Below are positions 25,272 to 32,466 of a stretch of 64,000 bases of DNA, piece after piece. This DNA is from Alphaproteobacteria bacterium (lineage in GTDB: Bacteria > Pseudomonadota > Alphaproteobacteria > MPNO01 > UBA2964). Position 1 is the first letter of the stretch. Every line of letters starts with the position of its first letter. A program made the translations under genes and the position numbers. Where the stretch lies: contig WLWZ01000001.1 of NCBI GenBank assembly GCA_012103315.1, positions 124,001 to 188,000 on the forward strand, read 5' to 3'. The notes below the pieces were generated by a model. The model was not told the DNA's origin. It was given only the letters and a program-made list of their open reading frames with translations, and made no database searches.

Positions 25272-27200
25272 CTATTCGGGCACGCCCGCCTTGCGGAGGC
25301 CGTCGAGCAATCTCTCAAGATCTTCTTTGCGTTTGTAGTGAGAGCGATCACGAGCACGATTAATGGTGTAGGGTGTGAGTGCAATTGAACGCCGGTAGTT
25401 GTTGATTTTTTTTAGTAAGTTTCTGGCTTCTTGGGGCTGCCCCGCGTAAGCGTATGCGGCTATCAGATGCGCGGTACGTGTCCCGAATGCGATGTCGTTT
25501 CCGACCGATTTTTCCAACGTTTCTATCGCCTTTGTCCAGTTTGATGACGCAAACTGTGAGACGCCCAATGGAAAAAAGTAAGCAGATCGGTGTCGCGGAT
25601 TGAGGCGCATTGCGGTTTTAATTGATTCTACTGCTCCTTGCGGGTCACCTCCCCAATTTTGGGCCGTTGCAAGCCGGTAGTAATTATCAGCATTATTGGG
25701 GTCAAGGGAGATCGCGCGTTGCATCTTTCCCAACGCTTCGTCATAAAATCCATCGATATAGTTAAGTCTTGCTGCAACCCGATATGCGAGAGAGTTGGGC
25801 CGCCGCATCGCTTTTGAAAGGCTTATACGGGCTTGTTCTATCGATGACCAATTTTCAGAGAACCCCAAATACGTATGCCAGTTTCGAATAGTTGCTGTGA
25901 TGTAAATTGACGCTAAACTAGCGTGGGCTTCTGCGTAGTTGGGATCGAGCTTGAGTGCATGTTTAAGGAGTTTCACCGCCTCGAAAATGTTGTCTGGCGA
26001 TCGCTGGCGGGAGAGGTGAACAGCTCGCAAATATGCGTCATAGGCTTCGACGCTTTTGGTTCTGCTCGAGGCTGCCAGACGTTCAGTTGGTTGTAACTCG
26101 CTGGTGAGCAAGGCGACAATCTGGCGGGTAATTGCATCCTGGGTTTCAAACAGGGCCTCGACATCGCGGTCAAACCGTTCGGCCCAGCGCTGCGTACCTG
26201 TTTTAGTATCGATCAGATAAACGTTGAGCCGCATACGCTTGCCCTGACGCCGGACGGTACCATCGAGCACATATTTGACACCAAGTTCACTTCCGATGGA
26301 TCGGATATCCGGCTTGTCGCTGCGATAGGCGAAGCTCGAATGGCGTGAAATAACAAACAGGCCTGACATCTTGGATAGATCAGTAATCAGATCCTCGGAA
26401 ATACCATCACTGAAATAGCCATGCGCAGGATCAGGGTTTTGATTCTTGAAGGGAAGTACCGCAATTGACGGTTTGTCGGGCAGGGCAATGGCCGGTTTTT
26501 GGGCCTTCTGCGGTAATGTCCCGGACCACTGCAGCCCGCCAAAAAAACTGCCAGCAAACACCGTGGCGATGACAATCGATAACAAAAGCGGATGCCGCAA
26601 CAAATGCGGTCGCGGCAGATAGGTCCGCCACGGGCGTTTAATGCCTGTTTCGACCCGATAAACATGCAGTGGGTTGGCGAGGTTTTTGACTTGCTGTCGC
26701 CCTAAGTCCGTAAAATTAATCGGCAGCTTGCTGTGAACTTCTTGATAGACGATGTTGGAAACATAGATGCCGCCGGGCGGTGCAATCTGTTCCAGCCGTG
26801 CCGCGGCATTGACGCCTTCCCCGAAAATATCGTGTTCCTCAAAAATGACGTCGCCAAAATTAATCCCAATTCGGTAATCGATCGGTTGCTTGGTGTTCGT
26901 TTGGCTGTTGTGCTCGGCAAGCTGCTTTTGGAAGGTAAAGGCAAAAGTGACGGCATCAGTAACACTGTTAAAGGCGCAGACTGCGCCATCGCCGGTACTT
27001 TTTACGATCTCGCCATTATGGGATTGGATCCCCAGGACGAAGATATCGTTATAGACCGCCATGACCGCCGCATGGGTCGCGGCCTCATTGCGTTCCATCA
27101 TCGTGGTATAGCCCACAATATCAGCAACCACGACAGCGGCGAGCCTGCGTTCGCCGCCTCGATCGTGGTCCTGTCTCATATCGACGATATTGTCGGCCAT
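25272..27200 (-). CDS. Class III adenylate/guanylate cyclase with TolB-like and TPR domains
   Basis: The 642-residue protein begins with a class III cyclase catalytic domain (about residues 18-185). It keeps the first metal Asp in VVVADIVGYT, the substrate Lys and second Asp in EIVKSTGDG, and the transition-state Asn/Arg in GEGVNAAARLE. One transmembrane helix follows (about 208-228), then a TolB-like segment (SIAVLPF, YFSDGISEDLITDLSKM), and C-terminal TPR repeats (about 385-620). This architecture is common in Alphaproteobacteria. The cyclase would be cytosolic, with the C-terminal part on the other side of the membrane. It makes cAMP (or cGMP), and the neighbouring Crp-type regulator is a natural receptor. 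Confidence 0.92.
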   Translation of the reverse strand: MADNIVDMRQDHDRGGERRLAAVVVADIVGYTTMMERNEAATHAAVMAVYNDIFVLGIQSHNGEIVKSTGDGAVCAFNSVTDAVTFAFTFQKQLAEHNSQTNTKQPIDYRIGINFGDVIFEEHDIFGEGVNAAARLEQIAPPGGIYVSNIVYQEVHSKLPINFTDLGRQQVKNLANPLHVYRVETGIKRPWRTYLPRPHLLRHPLLLSIVIATVFAGSFFGGLQWSGTLPQKAQKPAIALPDKPSIAVLPFKNQNPDPAHGYFSDGISEDLITDLSKMSGLFVISRHSSFAYRSDKPDIRSIGSELGVKYVLDGTVRRQGKRMRLNVYLIDTKTGTQRWAERFDRDVEALFETQDAITRQIVALLTSELQPTERLAASSRTKSVEAYDAYLRAVHLSRQRSPDNIFEAVKLLKHALKLDPNYAEAHASLASIYITATIRNWHTYLGFSENWSSIEQARISLSKAMRRPNSLAYRVAARLNYIDGFYDEALGKMQRAISLDPNNADNYYRLATAQNWGGDPQGAVESIKTAMRLNPRHRSAYFFPLGVSQFASSNWTKAIETLEKSVGNDIAFGTRTAHLIAAYAYAGQPQEARNLLKKINNYRRSIALTPYTINRARDRSHYKRKEDLERLLDGLRKAGVPE

Positions 27201-27214
27201 CGGGCGGAATTCTG

Positions 27215-28015
27215 TTATCTGATCCTGGTACTATTGATCAGTGTAATCCATTCCTGCTCCAGCATCCCGAATTTTTTACCGTATGTGGTCTCGAATGGTT
27301 TGCCGTAAAACACGTCGAAAAACTTATTCTTGCCATGTTTTTCAATGAGGAATTTCACGAACGAAGCTTCCTGCAAATAGGCGAGCTGACGAACGCCAAC
27401 AAGACGTTGACGCCTGGTTCTAACCTCTTCAACTTCCATTAAAGGGAAGAGCTGATTGTATCGGCGATAAGTTGCTGCGGTTGTCTTGTGAATTTCTTTG
27501 CCCATTGTTGGATAGGCTCGATCATATTCCTTACCGAATTTTTCCTGTAAGAAAATTTCTAACCCTGTATCCAGAAACTTGGCCCATTTCTTGTTCGTAG
27601 AGATAGCGAGGACGTTGGTGACCAGCGCGGCCTCACCAGGACCGCGACCCCTCAAGCTGGGAGGGCCTGACGCATCACCACGCAGCCGGTTGGCGGGAAC
27701 GGCTATTGTTTTAGTTTTTATTTTGTAGTGTGGGAAAAAGTGGTCGTCTTTAATTGAAACGATAATTTTTCCAGAAACTTTATTGCCGAGATATGCGCTG
27801 ATATTGCGATAAGTCTGTTCGATATCGTCGCCAAACCGGTTTGCAAGATCGTCGCTAATATTAGCGTAGCTGATGTCAAAATTTGGCGTTGCAATCTTGT
27901 TCGCTGCTGTGACGTTGGGCGCAGATGAAATACCGACTAACAAGGCGGGAATCGCCAATAACCGAATCGGTGTCTTGCAATCCTTTGCATAACTTCGTTT
28001 GAAAAATCTCGACAT
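27215..28015 (-). CDS. Secreted gluzincin-fold-like protein lacking the HExxH zinc motif
   Basis: I do not recognise a named family. The 266-residue protein has a likely signal peptide (basic n-region, hydrophobic core LLAIPALLVGISSA, then A-rich cleavage region near residue 38) and a periplasmic domain. The spacing of EAALVTNVLAI and, about 15 residues later, FLDTGLEIFLQEKFG resembles the HExxH ... WLxEGLAxY layout of peptidase_MA-type gluzincins, but both the HExxH His residues and the downstream Glu are replaced, so it should be inactive as a protease. ATG 28015 is chosen for its signal peptide; ATG 28081 would add 22 residues. It is divergent from the RiPP-like operon and 14 bases upstream of the cyclase gene on the same strand. 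Confidence 0.6.
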   Translation of the reverse strand: MSRFFKRSYAKDCKTPIRLLAIPALLVGISSAPNVTAANKIATPNFDISYANISDDLANRFGDDIEQTYRNISAYLGNKVSGKIIVSIKDDHFFPHYKIKTKTIAVPANRLRGDASGPPSLRGRGPGEAALVTNVLAISTNKKWAKFLDTGLEIFLQEKFGKEYDRAYPTMGKEIHKTTAATYRRYNQLFPLMEVEEVRTRRQRLVGVRQLAYLQEASFVKFLIEKHGKNKFFDVFYGKPFETTYGKKFGMLEQEWITLINSTRIR

Positions 28016-28144
28016 TGTTCCAGTGTAACTTCTAACTCTTTGGATTCCGACCCTTATCTCGTAAAAATTTCTTTTCCACATGAATGAAAACTAAAACGCT
28101 CCGGCATCTTGACCCTAATAGGTTGTAGATGGAACTCTAAAATC

Positions 28145-28177
28145 GCCTAAAAATTAGGCAACCACAATATGTTGTGG
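28145..28177. promoter_or_regulatory. Two adjacent inverted repeats upstream of the precursor peptide gene
   Basis: GCCTAA-AAA-TTAGGC (28145-28159) and CCACAA-TATG-TTGTGG (28162-28177) are both perfect six-base inverted repeats, separated by two bases. They lie in the region between the divergent secreted-protein gene and the peptide gene, ending 14 bases before its AAGGAG. They could be regulator sites or leader-RNA hairpins. No T tract follows, so termination is unlikely. Confidence 0.4.
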
Positions 28178-28205
28178 GGAGATGTAACAAAAGGAGCATA
28201 TGTTG

Positions 28206-28346
28206 ATGCAAGATATAAAAGATAAAGTTGAATTGATTGCCGATTCCGATGCCGGAATCGTCGAATGGCAAATTCAAACAGTAGCCAGCGCCGCCGATGA
28301 AACCAATGGCGACTCCTGTGGTTGTAGCTGCGGTTGCGGCGAATAA
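28206..28346 (+). CDS. Putative RiPP precursor peptide, C-terminal Cys-Gly core
   Basis: A 46-residue peptide with an acidic, helical leader (residues 1-37) and a C-terminus CGCSCGCGE holding four Cys at 38, 40, 42 and 44; no other Cys is present. It has no signal peptide. AAGGAG at 28191-28196 is 9 bases from ATG 28206 but only 3 from the in-frame ATG 28200, so 28206 is preferred (46 rather than 48 residues). It is followed after 68 bases by a DUF692/MNIO oxidase, whose characterised relatives modify Cys in small peptides such as methanobactin, TglA and the bufferin/HvfA precursors. I infer it is the substrate, with the Cys-rich tail as core. An unmodified metallothionein-like metal binder is the alternative. 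Confidence 0.75.
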   Translation: MQDIKDKVELIADSDAGIVEWQIQTVASAADETNGDSCGCSCGCGE

Positions 28347-28367
28347 AGCGGTTTGTGATTTGAAGTA

Positions 28368-28387
28368 GTTGGAAGATTTGATCCAAC
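28368..28387 (+). promoter_or_regulatory. Hairpin between precursor and MNIO genes
   Basis: GTTGGA-N8-TCCAAC is a perfect six-base inverted repeat in the 68-base gap between the precursor stop and the MNIO start. No T tract follows. It might stabilise the precursor mRNA or lower read-through into the enzyme genes, as seen in many RiPP operons. Confidence 0.3.
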
Positions 28388-28414
28388 GTCGCGGTTAACG
28401 AGGGCCATTCAGCG

Positions 28415-29281
28415 ATGAGGAATTTTGAACAGTCAGCTCAGGTAGGCATTGGATATCGCAATGAGATCCATGACTGGACCCTCGCAAATCTTGCGTCATT
28501 CGATCTTCTGGAAATCACAATCGACCACTATCTGGTCGGGGGGACGGCACGACGGGAAGCCATTGCGTCGCTCGTTGGGCAAATACCGCTCATCGCGCAT
28601 GGCATTGGCCTCTCCGTCGGCACCGCCGTTCTCCCCGATCAGACTTATTTGGATAACATTGCTCGGGCGCTCGATGAGTTGGAGATCGAGTGGTATAGCG
28701 AACATCTCGCGCTAACCAAAGTGCCGGGGATTGATCTTGCTAATTTATTGCCGCTGCCACGCACTGAAGAGGTCGTTGAGCAGGTTATCAAGAACGTCAA
28801 TTTTGTGCGCTCGCGCATTCCGGCGGCACGGTTTGGGTTGGAGAATATTTCCTACATGTTCGACTATCCGGAATCGACCATGGGCGAGGCCGAGTTTTTA
28901 AATCTAATCTGCCGCGAGACGGGCTCCTACATCATGCTCGATGTTGAAAACGTGGTCGTGAATGCACGGAACTATCATTACGACCCCCGCTCCTTTGTGG
29001 ACTCCTTGCCCGCCGATCAGGTGCTGGAAATCCATATGGCGGGCGGTTTCTTTTTTGAACAAACCCGGATCGACAGCCACAGCCAGCCAGTGCCGCAAGA
29101 GACGCTCGACTTGCTCGATTATGTGCTGCAGGTCTGTGAGCCACGTTCGATTGTTCTCGAACGTGATGACCGGCTGGGCGCGGTGGATGAAATCGCTGCT
29201 GACGTGAGCGCGATCCGTGATGTCGTGGGTAAAGAAGCTGTGGGCAAAGGATATGAGAATGCAAAACCAGCCGTTGCTTGA
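28415..29281 (+). CDS. DUF692-family multinuclear non-haem iron oxidase (MNIO), RiPP-modifying
   Basis: The 288-residue TIM-barrel protein has the DUF692/MbnB-type layout. Likely metal ligands are H62 (AHGIGLSVG), H97 (SEHLA), E143 (LENIS), D176 and N179/N183 (LDVENVVVN), H207 (EIHMAGG), D220 and H222 (RIDSHSQPV) and E249 (VLERDD). Characterised MNIOs use a di- or tri-iron centre and oxygen to convert Cys of precursor peptides to oxazolone/thioamide or other rearranged products, or to excise carbon. It lies directly downstream of the Cys-rich peptide and overlaps the DUF2063/HvfC-like partner gene, the usual MNIO pair. The specific chemistry cannot be predicted. Confidence 0.9.
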   Translation: MRNFEQSAQVGIGYRNEIHDWTLANLASFDLLEITIDHYLVGGTARREAIASLVGQIPLIAHGIGLSVGTAVLPDQTYLDNIARALDELEIEWYSEHLALTKVPGIDLANLLPLPRTEEVVEQVIKNVNFVRSRIPAARFGLENISYMFDYPESTMGEAEFLNLICRETGSYIMLDVENVVVNARNYHYDPRSFVDSLPADQVLEIHMAGGFFFEQTRIDSHSQPVPQETLDLLDYVLQVCEPRSIVLERDDRLGAVDEIAADVSAIRDVVGKEAVGKGYENAKPAVA

Positions 29282-29975
29282 TCGCCAAATCGCACTGCTG
29301 TCCTATCTGACCGATCCTAGGCAATATGATCAAAAGCCCGAAGCCGAAGGAATCTTTGGCATCGACCCCTATCGACTGAGGCTTGAGGGGCGGTTCTCGC
29401 TGGAGAAACGTACCGGGAAACTTATGGGGGTGTTTCGTCGCAGCTTTGAGGCGATGCGTAATACGCCGGGCGCTGATCTGAAAAGTTTCGCGGCGGCTCA
29501 CCCGCCACACAGCATTACGCGCTATGACAATGCCGCGCAGTTTTTCGAATTTGTCAGTGATCTCTGGCAAAAGACGCCACCAGAAATTCCGCATTTGCCT
29601 GACCTTGCGGCGTTGGAACTGGCACTTTCCAAAGTGATGTTATCCGACCTGACCGCGGAGGATGCGCCGCAATTGGATACCGCGCCGGGCACGCATTTCC
29701 GTCTGTTGCCAGGAACTGAATTCCTCATCTGCGAGCATGATATCCGGCCATTGCTCGCCGGGCCGCAGGTTGAGATGGCGCCGGAGAAGCGCCCGGTCTA
29801 CTTGCTCCTTGCGCCGTCGCTGGAAGGCGCCATGCCGCGCGTTTTGGAGCTTAAACAGGCGGCGTTCGAGTATCTGAAAAGTTTACAGGGTTGGACATCC
29901 GTGGCGGATGCCGAGCCAGTAGCGGCACTGGTGAGCGCCCTGATCAAGAATTACGTTATGGAGACGAACCAATGA
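29259..29975 (+). CDS. MNIO partner protein, DUF2063/HvfC/BufC-like
   Basis: The 238-residue protein follows the MNIO gene with a 23-base overlap. ATG 29259 has AGGA at 7-base spacing; three ATGs further upstream lie deeper in the MNIO gene and lack one. The region FRRSFEAMRNTPG ... HPPHSITRYDNAAQFFEFV (cited by its ends, about residues 60-100) resembles the N-terminal helical part of DUF2063-like partner proteins, in which a leader-binding element recruits the precursor to the oxidase. The C-terminal half holds beta-strands and a final helix. By family precedent it forms a heterodimer with the MNIO; sequence similarity is moderate by eye, so the assignment rests partly on context. Confidence 0.7.
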   Translation: MQNQPLLDRQIALLSYLTDPRQYDQKPEAEGIFGIDPYRLRLEGRFSLEKRTGKLMGVFRRSFEAMRNTPGADLKSFAAAHPPHSITRYDNAAQFFEFVSDLWQKTPPEIPHLPDLAALELALSKVMLSDLTAEDAPQLDTAPGTHFRLLPGTEFLICEHDIRPLLAGPQVEMAPEKRPVYLLLAPSLEGAMPRVLELKQAAFEYLKSLQGWTSVADAEPVAALVSALIKNYVMETNQ

Positions 29976-31831
29976 AAATCTGCCTTGTCGGGAAATACCC
30001 ACCGATCCAGGGGGGTGTGTCAGCCCGCACCTATTCATATGCTCATGCACTGGCTCGTAAAGGCCATCAGGTTCATGTCGTTACAAATGCCAAGGAAGTG
30101 CAGCCGCCTTATCGCATGCTCATGCGTGACGAAGATTGGGCGCGCTGCGATGCCGATTACGGCGAAGGCTATGTCCGGGTCCACTGGACCGAGGCCAAGA
30201 AAGCGCATTGGCATATTCCGATGGGTGATGCATTTGTGACCAAGTTGGCATCAGTCGGCGCCGAGGTCTGTGAAGAGTTCGATATTGAGGTGGTGTTTTC
30301 CTATTACTGGCAGCCTTACGCGGTTGCCGGCCATATGATTGCCGAGATGGCCAGCTTACCCCATGTTATTCGCAATGCCGGCAGTGATGCGGGTCGATTG
30401 TGGCTGCAGGAACAGTTCTCAACGCTCTTTACGCATATCCTCAAGAAGGCGGATTATTTGCTCGCCGGTGGCAAGGTCGCACGTAAGCTTGAGAAGCTTG
30501 GCATTGATCCGATTAGGCTACGACCTGATCCGGAATTTACAATTTCAGAGGATTTGTTTTCGCCGAACGGTCCAGCGCTGGATGTAGAAGCCGTCTGCGA
30601 GGCAGCTGAAGCCGATCCGGAATATCGCTCGCTACAATGGGGGACCTACCGTCCTGATTTCCGCTATATCGGCATCTATGGGAAGCTTGGTGAGAAGAAG
30701 GGTACGCCAGCTCTCCTCGAAGCGCTGGCACGATTGGTGAAGATCAACCCCAAGCTGGGACTACTGGTGCTCGGGCAGGGGCACCCCAAGGCCGATGTAA
30801 GCTTTGCCGAGGCTGCAACAGCGCTGGGTCTGGAAGATCACATCGTCCAACTACCGTTCCTGCCGAACTGGCGGGTGCCCGAATTTATCCGGCGCTGTGA
30901 GGCGGTCTGTGCGTTGGAGCAGGATTTCCCGATTGTCTTCCATGCGCCCGTTGTTGCACGAGAGGTCTTGTGTTGTGGCGGTATGTTGGTTGGCTCAACC
31001 GAAATGCTTGGTAAATTGCCGAACCCGGAACGCCTAGCACACGGCTATAACTGTTTTGGGGTGAATGACGTCAATGATATTGATGAATTGTCGCGGGCCA
31101 TCGAAACAGCGTTGTCCGCCGCGCAGACCCGTCCTGAAATCGGGCTCCGCGGACGCGAAGCGGTCATCGAGTCACAAAAGACCATGCGCTATCCAGAACG
31201 CACTGAGCAGACCCTGGCGCTCGCCATCTCGAAAGATCGTTCCGGAGGAAGACGGCATCAAAATGCAACGCCGTCTTTGAAAGATTTGGCTGCCAATGCA
31301 GGCAATATTGGGTCGGCGCTCCGGCAAGATGTTGTTCGTCTGGATCTATGTCTTGAGAAGGCACGTGCCGAAGCTGCCGGAACGACGGATACCGGAGAGG
31401 CAACCGAAGCACTTTTTCGGATGGCGGATGATGCGTGGATGGATTTTCCAAACAACATGGATGATCTAGTTCCTGTGCCACTTTCCCGCTATGCCGTTGA
31501 ACGGTTTGAGCATGATATTAATCAGCTATTGCCGTGTGTCTCGGGGGCACCAATTCCGGCCAATGTAACCCGAAAACAAACGTGGGCGATCTTTGTTCCC
31601 GATCTGGCAGGCACCGGTGTTCGCACCATTGTGATCGACGCGGCGACAGCAGCGCTGTTGGACGTAATTGATGGGCAAATCTCTGTGCGGTCAGTCACAC
31701 AAATAATACGTGCAGGTCACAGTAATAAAATGGTGTCAGAGACCCGTATTAAACAATCAATTGAGCAGTTCTTCAGAGCCGGAGTTATTGGTCTTGAATC
31801 ACCTAAAAACGTATATGCATCAGCGATTTAG
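29972..31831 (+). CDS. GT4-type glycosyltransferase with C-terminal PqqD-like domain
   Basis: The 619-residue protein begins as a GT-B glycosyltransferase: MKICLVGKYPPIQGGVSAR is the nucleotide-sugar enzyme opening, followed by EISEDLFSP-like and GIYGKLGEKKGTPALLEAL segments of the C-terminal Rossmann domain (to about residue 420). A linker (about 425-545) leads to a C-terminal stretch (about 547-611, VIDAATAALLDVIDGQISV ... FFRAGVIGLE) that looks like a PqqD-type winged helix, the fold used as a RiPP recognition element. ATG 29972 overlaps the partner stop in ATGA and replaces an in-frame ATG 27 codons upstream. I infer that it glycosylates the peptide or a precursor of it; it could instead act on a cell-surface glycan. 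Confidence 0.75.
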   Translation: MKICLVGKYPPIQGGVSARTYSYAHALARKGHQVHVVTNAKEVQPPYRMLMRDEDWARCDADYGEGYVRVHWTEAKKAHWHIPMGDAFVTKLASVGAEVCEEFDIEVVFSYYWQPYAVAGHMIAEMASLPHVIRNAGSDAGRLWLQEQFSTLFTHILKKADYLLAGGKVARKLEKLGIDPIRLRPDPEFTISEDLFSPNGPALDVEAVCEAAEADPEYRSLQWGTYRPDFRYIGIYGKLGEKKGTPALLEALARLVKINPKLGLLVLGQGHPKADVSFAEAATALGLEDHIVQLPFLPNWRVPEFIRRCEAVCALEQDFPIVFHAPVVAREVLCCGGMLVGSTEMLGKLPNPERLAHGYNCFGVNDVNDIDELSRAIETALSAAQTRPEIGLRGREAVIESQKTMRYPERTEQTLALAISKDRSGGRRHQNATPSLKDLAANAGNIGSALRQDVVRLDLCLEKARAEAAGTTDTGEATEALFRMADDAWMDFPNNMDDLVPVPLSRYAVERFEHDINQLLPCVSGAPIPANVTRKQTWAIFVPDLAGTGVRTIVIDAATAALLDVIDGQISVRSVTQIIRAGHSNKMVSETRIKQSIEQFFRAGVIGLESPKNVYASAI

Positions 31832-31855
31832 ATATTATTTCTCTTAAGGGTCTAA

Positions 31856-31880
31856 GGTGTAGCGGATCGCGTTCTACACC
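31856..31880. repeat. Perfect 7-base inverted repeat downstream of the glycosyltransferase
   Basis: GGTGTAG-N11-CTACACC lies 24 bases after the glycosyltransferase stop. It can form a hairpin in RNA but has no T tract directly behind it. It may stabilise the 3' end of the operon transcript together with the next stem. Confidence 0.35.
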
Positions 31881-31888
31881 CCGTCTTT

Positions 31889-31916
31889 AGGTTGAAGAGC
31901 TTCACACCTAATTTTA
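31889..31916 (+). terminator. Possible terminator of the RiPP-like operon
   Basis: AGGTTGAAG (31889-31897) can pair with CTTCACACCT (31900-31909) with one bulged C and a two-base loop. It is followed by AATTTTA and, after six more bases, by a second T run. The stem is imperfect and the T tract short, so this is a weak call. Confidence 0.4.
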
Positions 31917-32069
31917 CGATTTTTTATCTTGTGTGACTTATCTCACAGAGCCCTTCCCATTTGCTGCGTAGTATTGGCACTAGGTCAACAGATCGATTTG
32001 TATTTTCGAATTGTTGGGAGGTTCCTTTTCTTATTGGAACATTATCTGGGTTGGAGGAGACGGAACTAA

Positions 32070-32303
32070 ATGCAAAATCAGAGCGAAGACCACACGCTGC
32101 GTGTTCGTCTGAACCCAGAGGCATATGGCTTTAGCCGCGAAGAAGTACAGGCATTAACTAACGATGAGTTGAAACGTGGCGTAACTCGAGAATATATGCG
32201 TGCCTATGGCGAATGGCTTTCGGCCCGAGCGAGACGTGCTCGTTTGAAATCGTTATCAGATCCTAGCTCGTTGCCAAACCTAGCTGATCGGGATGCCGGT
32301 TAG
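32070..32303 (+). CDS. Small protein of unknown function, 77 residues
   Basis: I do not recognise this protein. The predicted 77-residue chain is highly charged, has no Cys and no hydrophobic segment, and reads as one or two amphipathic helices (EEVQALTNDELKRGVTREY; a run of Arg-rich residues follows near 52-60). A strong GGAGGAG lies about 10 bases before the ATG, which argues for translation. It stands alone, 238 bases after the glycosyltransferase operon and 150 before a broken transporter gene. It does not resemble the Cys-rich precursor. Confidence 0.55.
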   Translation: MQNQSEDHTLRVRLNPEAYGFSREEVQALTNDELKRGVTREYMRAYGEWLSARARRARLKSLSDPSSLPNLADRDAG

Positions 32304-32466
32304 CTCGAATTCTATCGAGTTTTGTTATGATCTGAGTAGTTGGCAGTGAGCTAGCATCTCTCATTTACTTCTGTGTCGTTCTAATAACGACGTAGGTGCG
32401 GAAATCTTCTAAGTAAAATTTTCATGGGACCCTCGCCTTACTACCGGTTCTTTGGTAGTAAAATTT

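Noticed and set aside
26733-27308. A 191-codon plus-strand frame opposite the adenylate cyclase
   Set aside because: The cyclase catalytic motifs are on the other strand and this frame has no family features.
28147-28386. A 79-codon minus-strand frame over the precursor peptide
   Set aside because: Arg/His-rich composition and no Shine-Dalgarno; the plus-strand peptide has a good one and fits the operon.
28932-29594. A 220-codon minus-strand frame over the MNIO and partner genes
   Set aside because: It is rich in Arg and His, has no domain, and is antisense to two well-supported genes.
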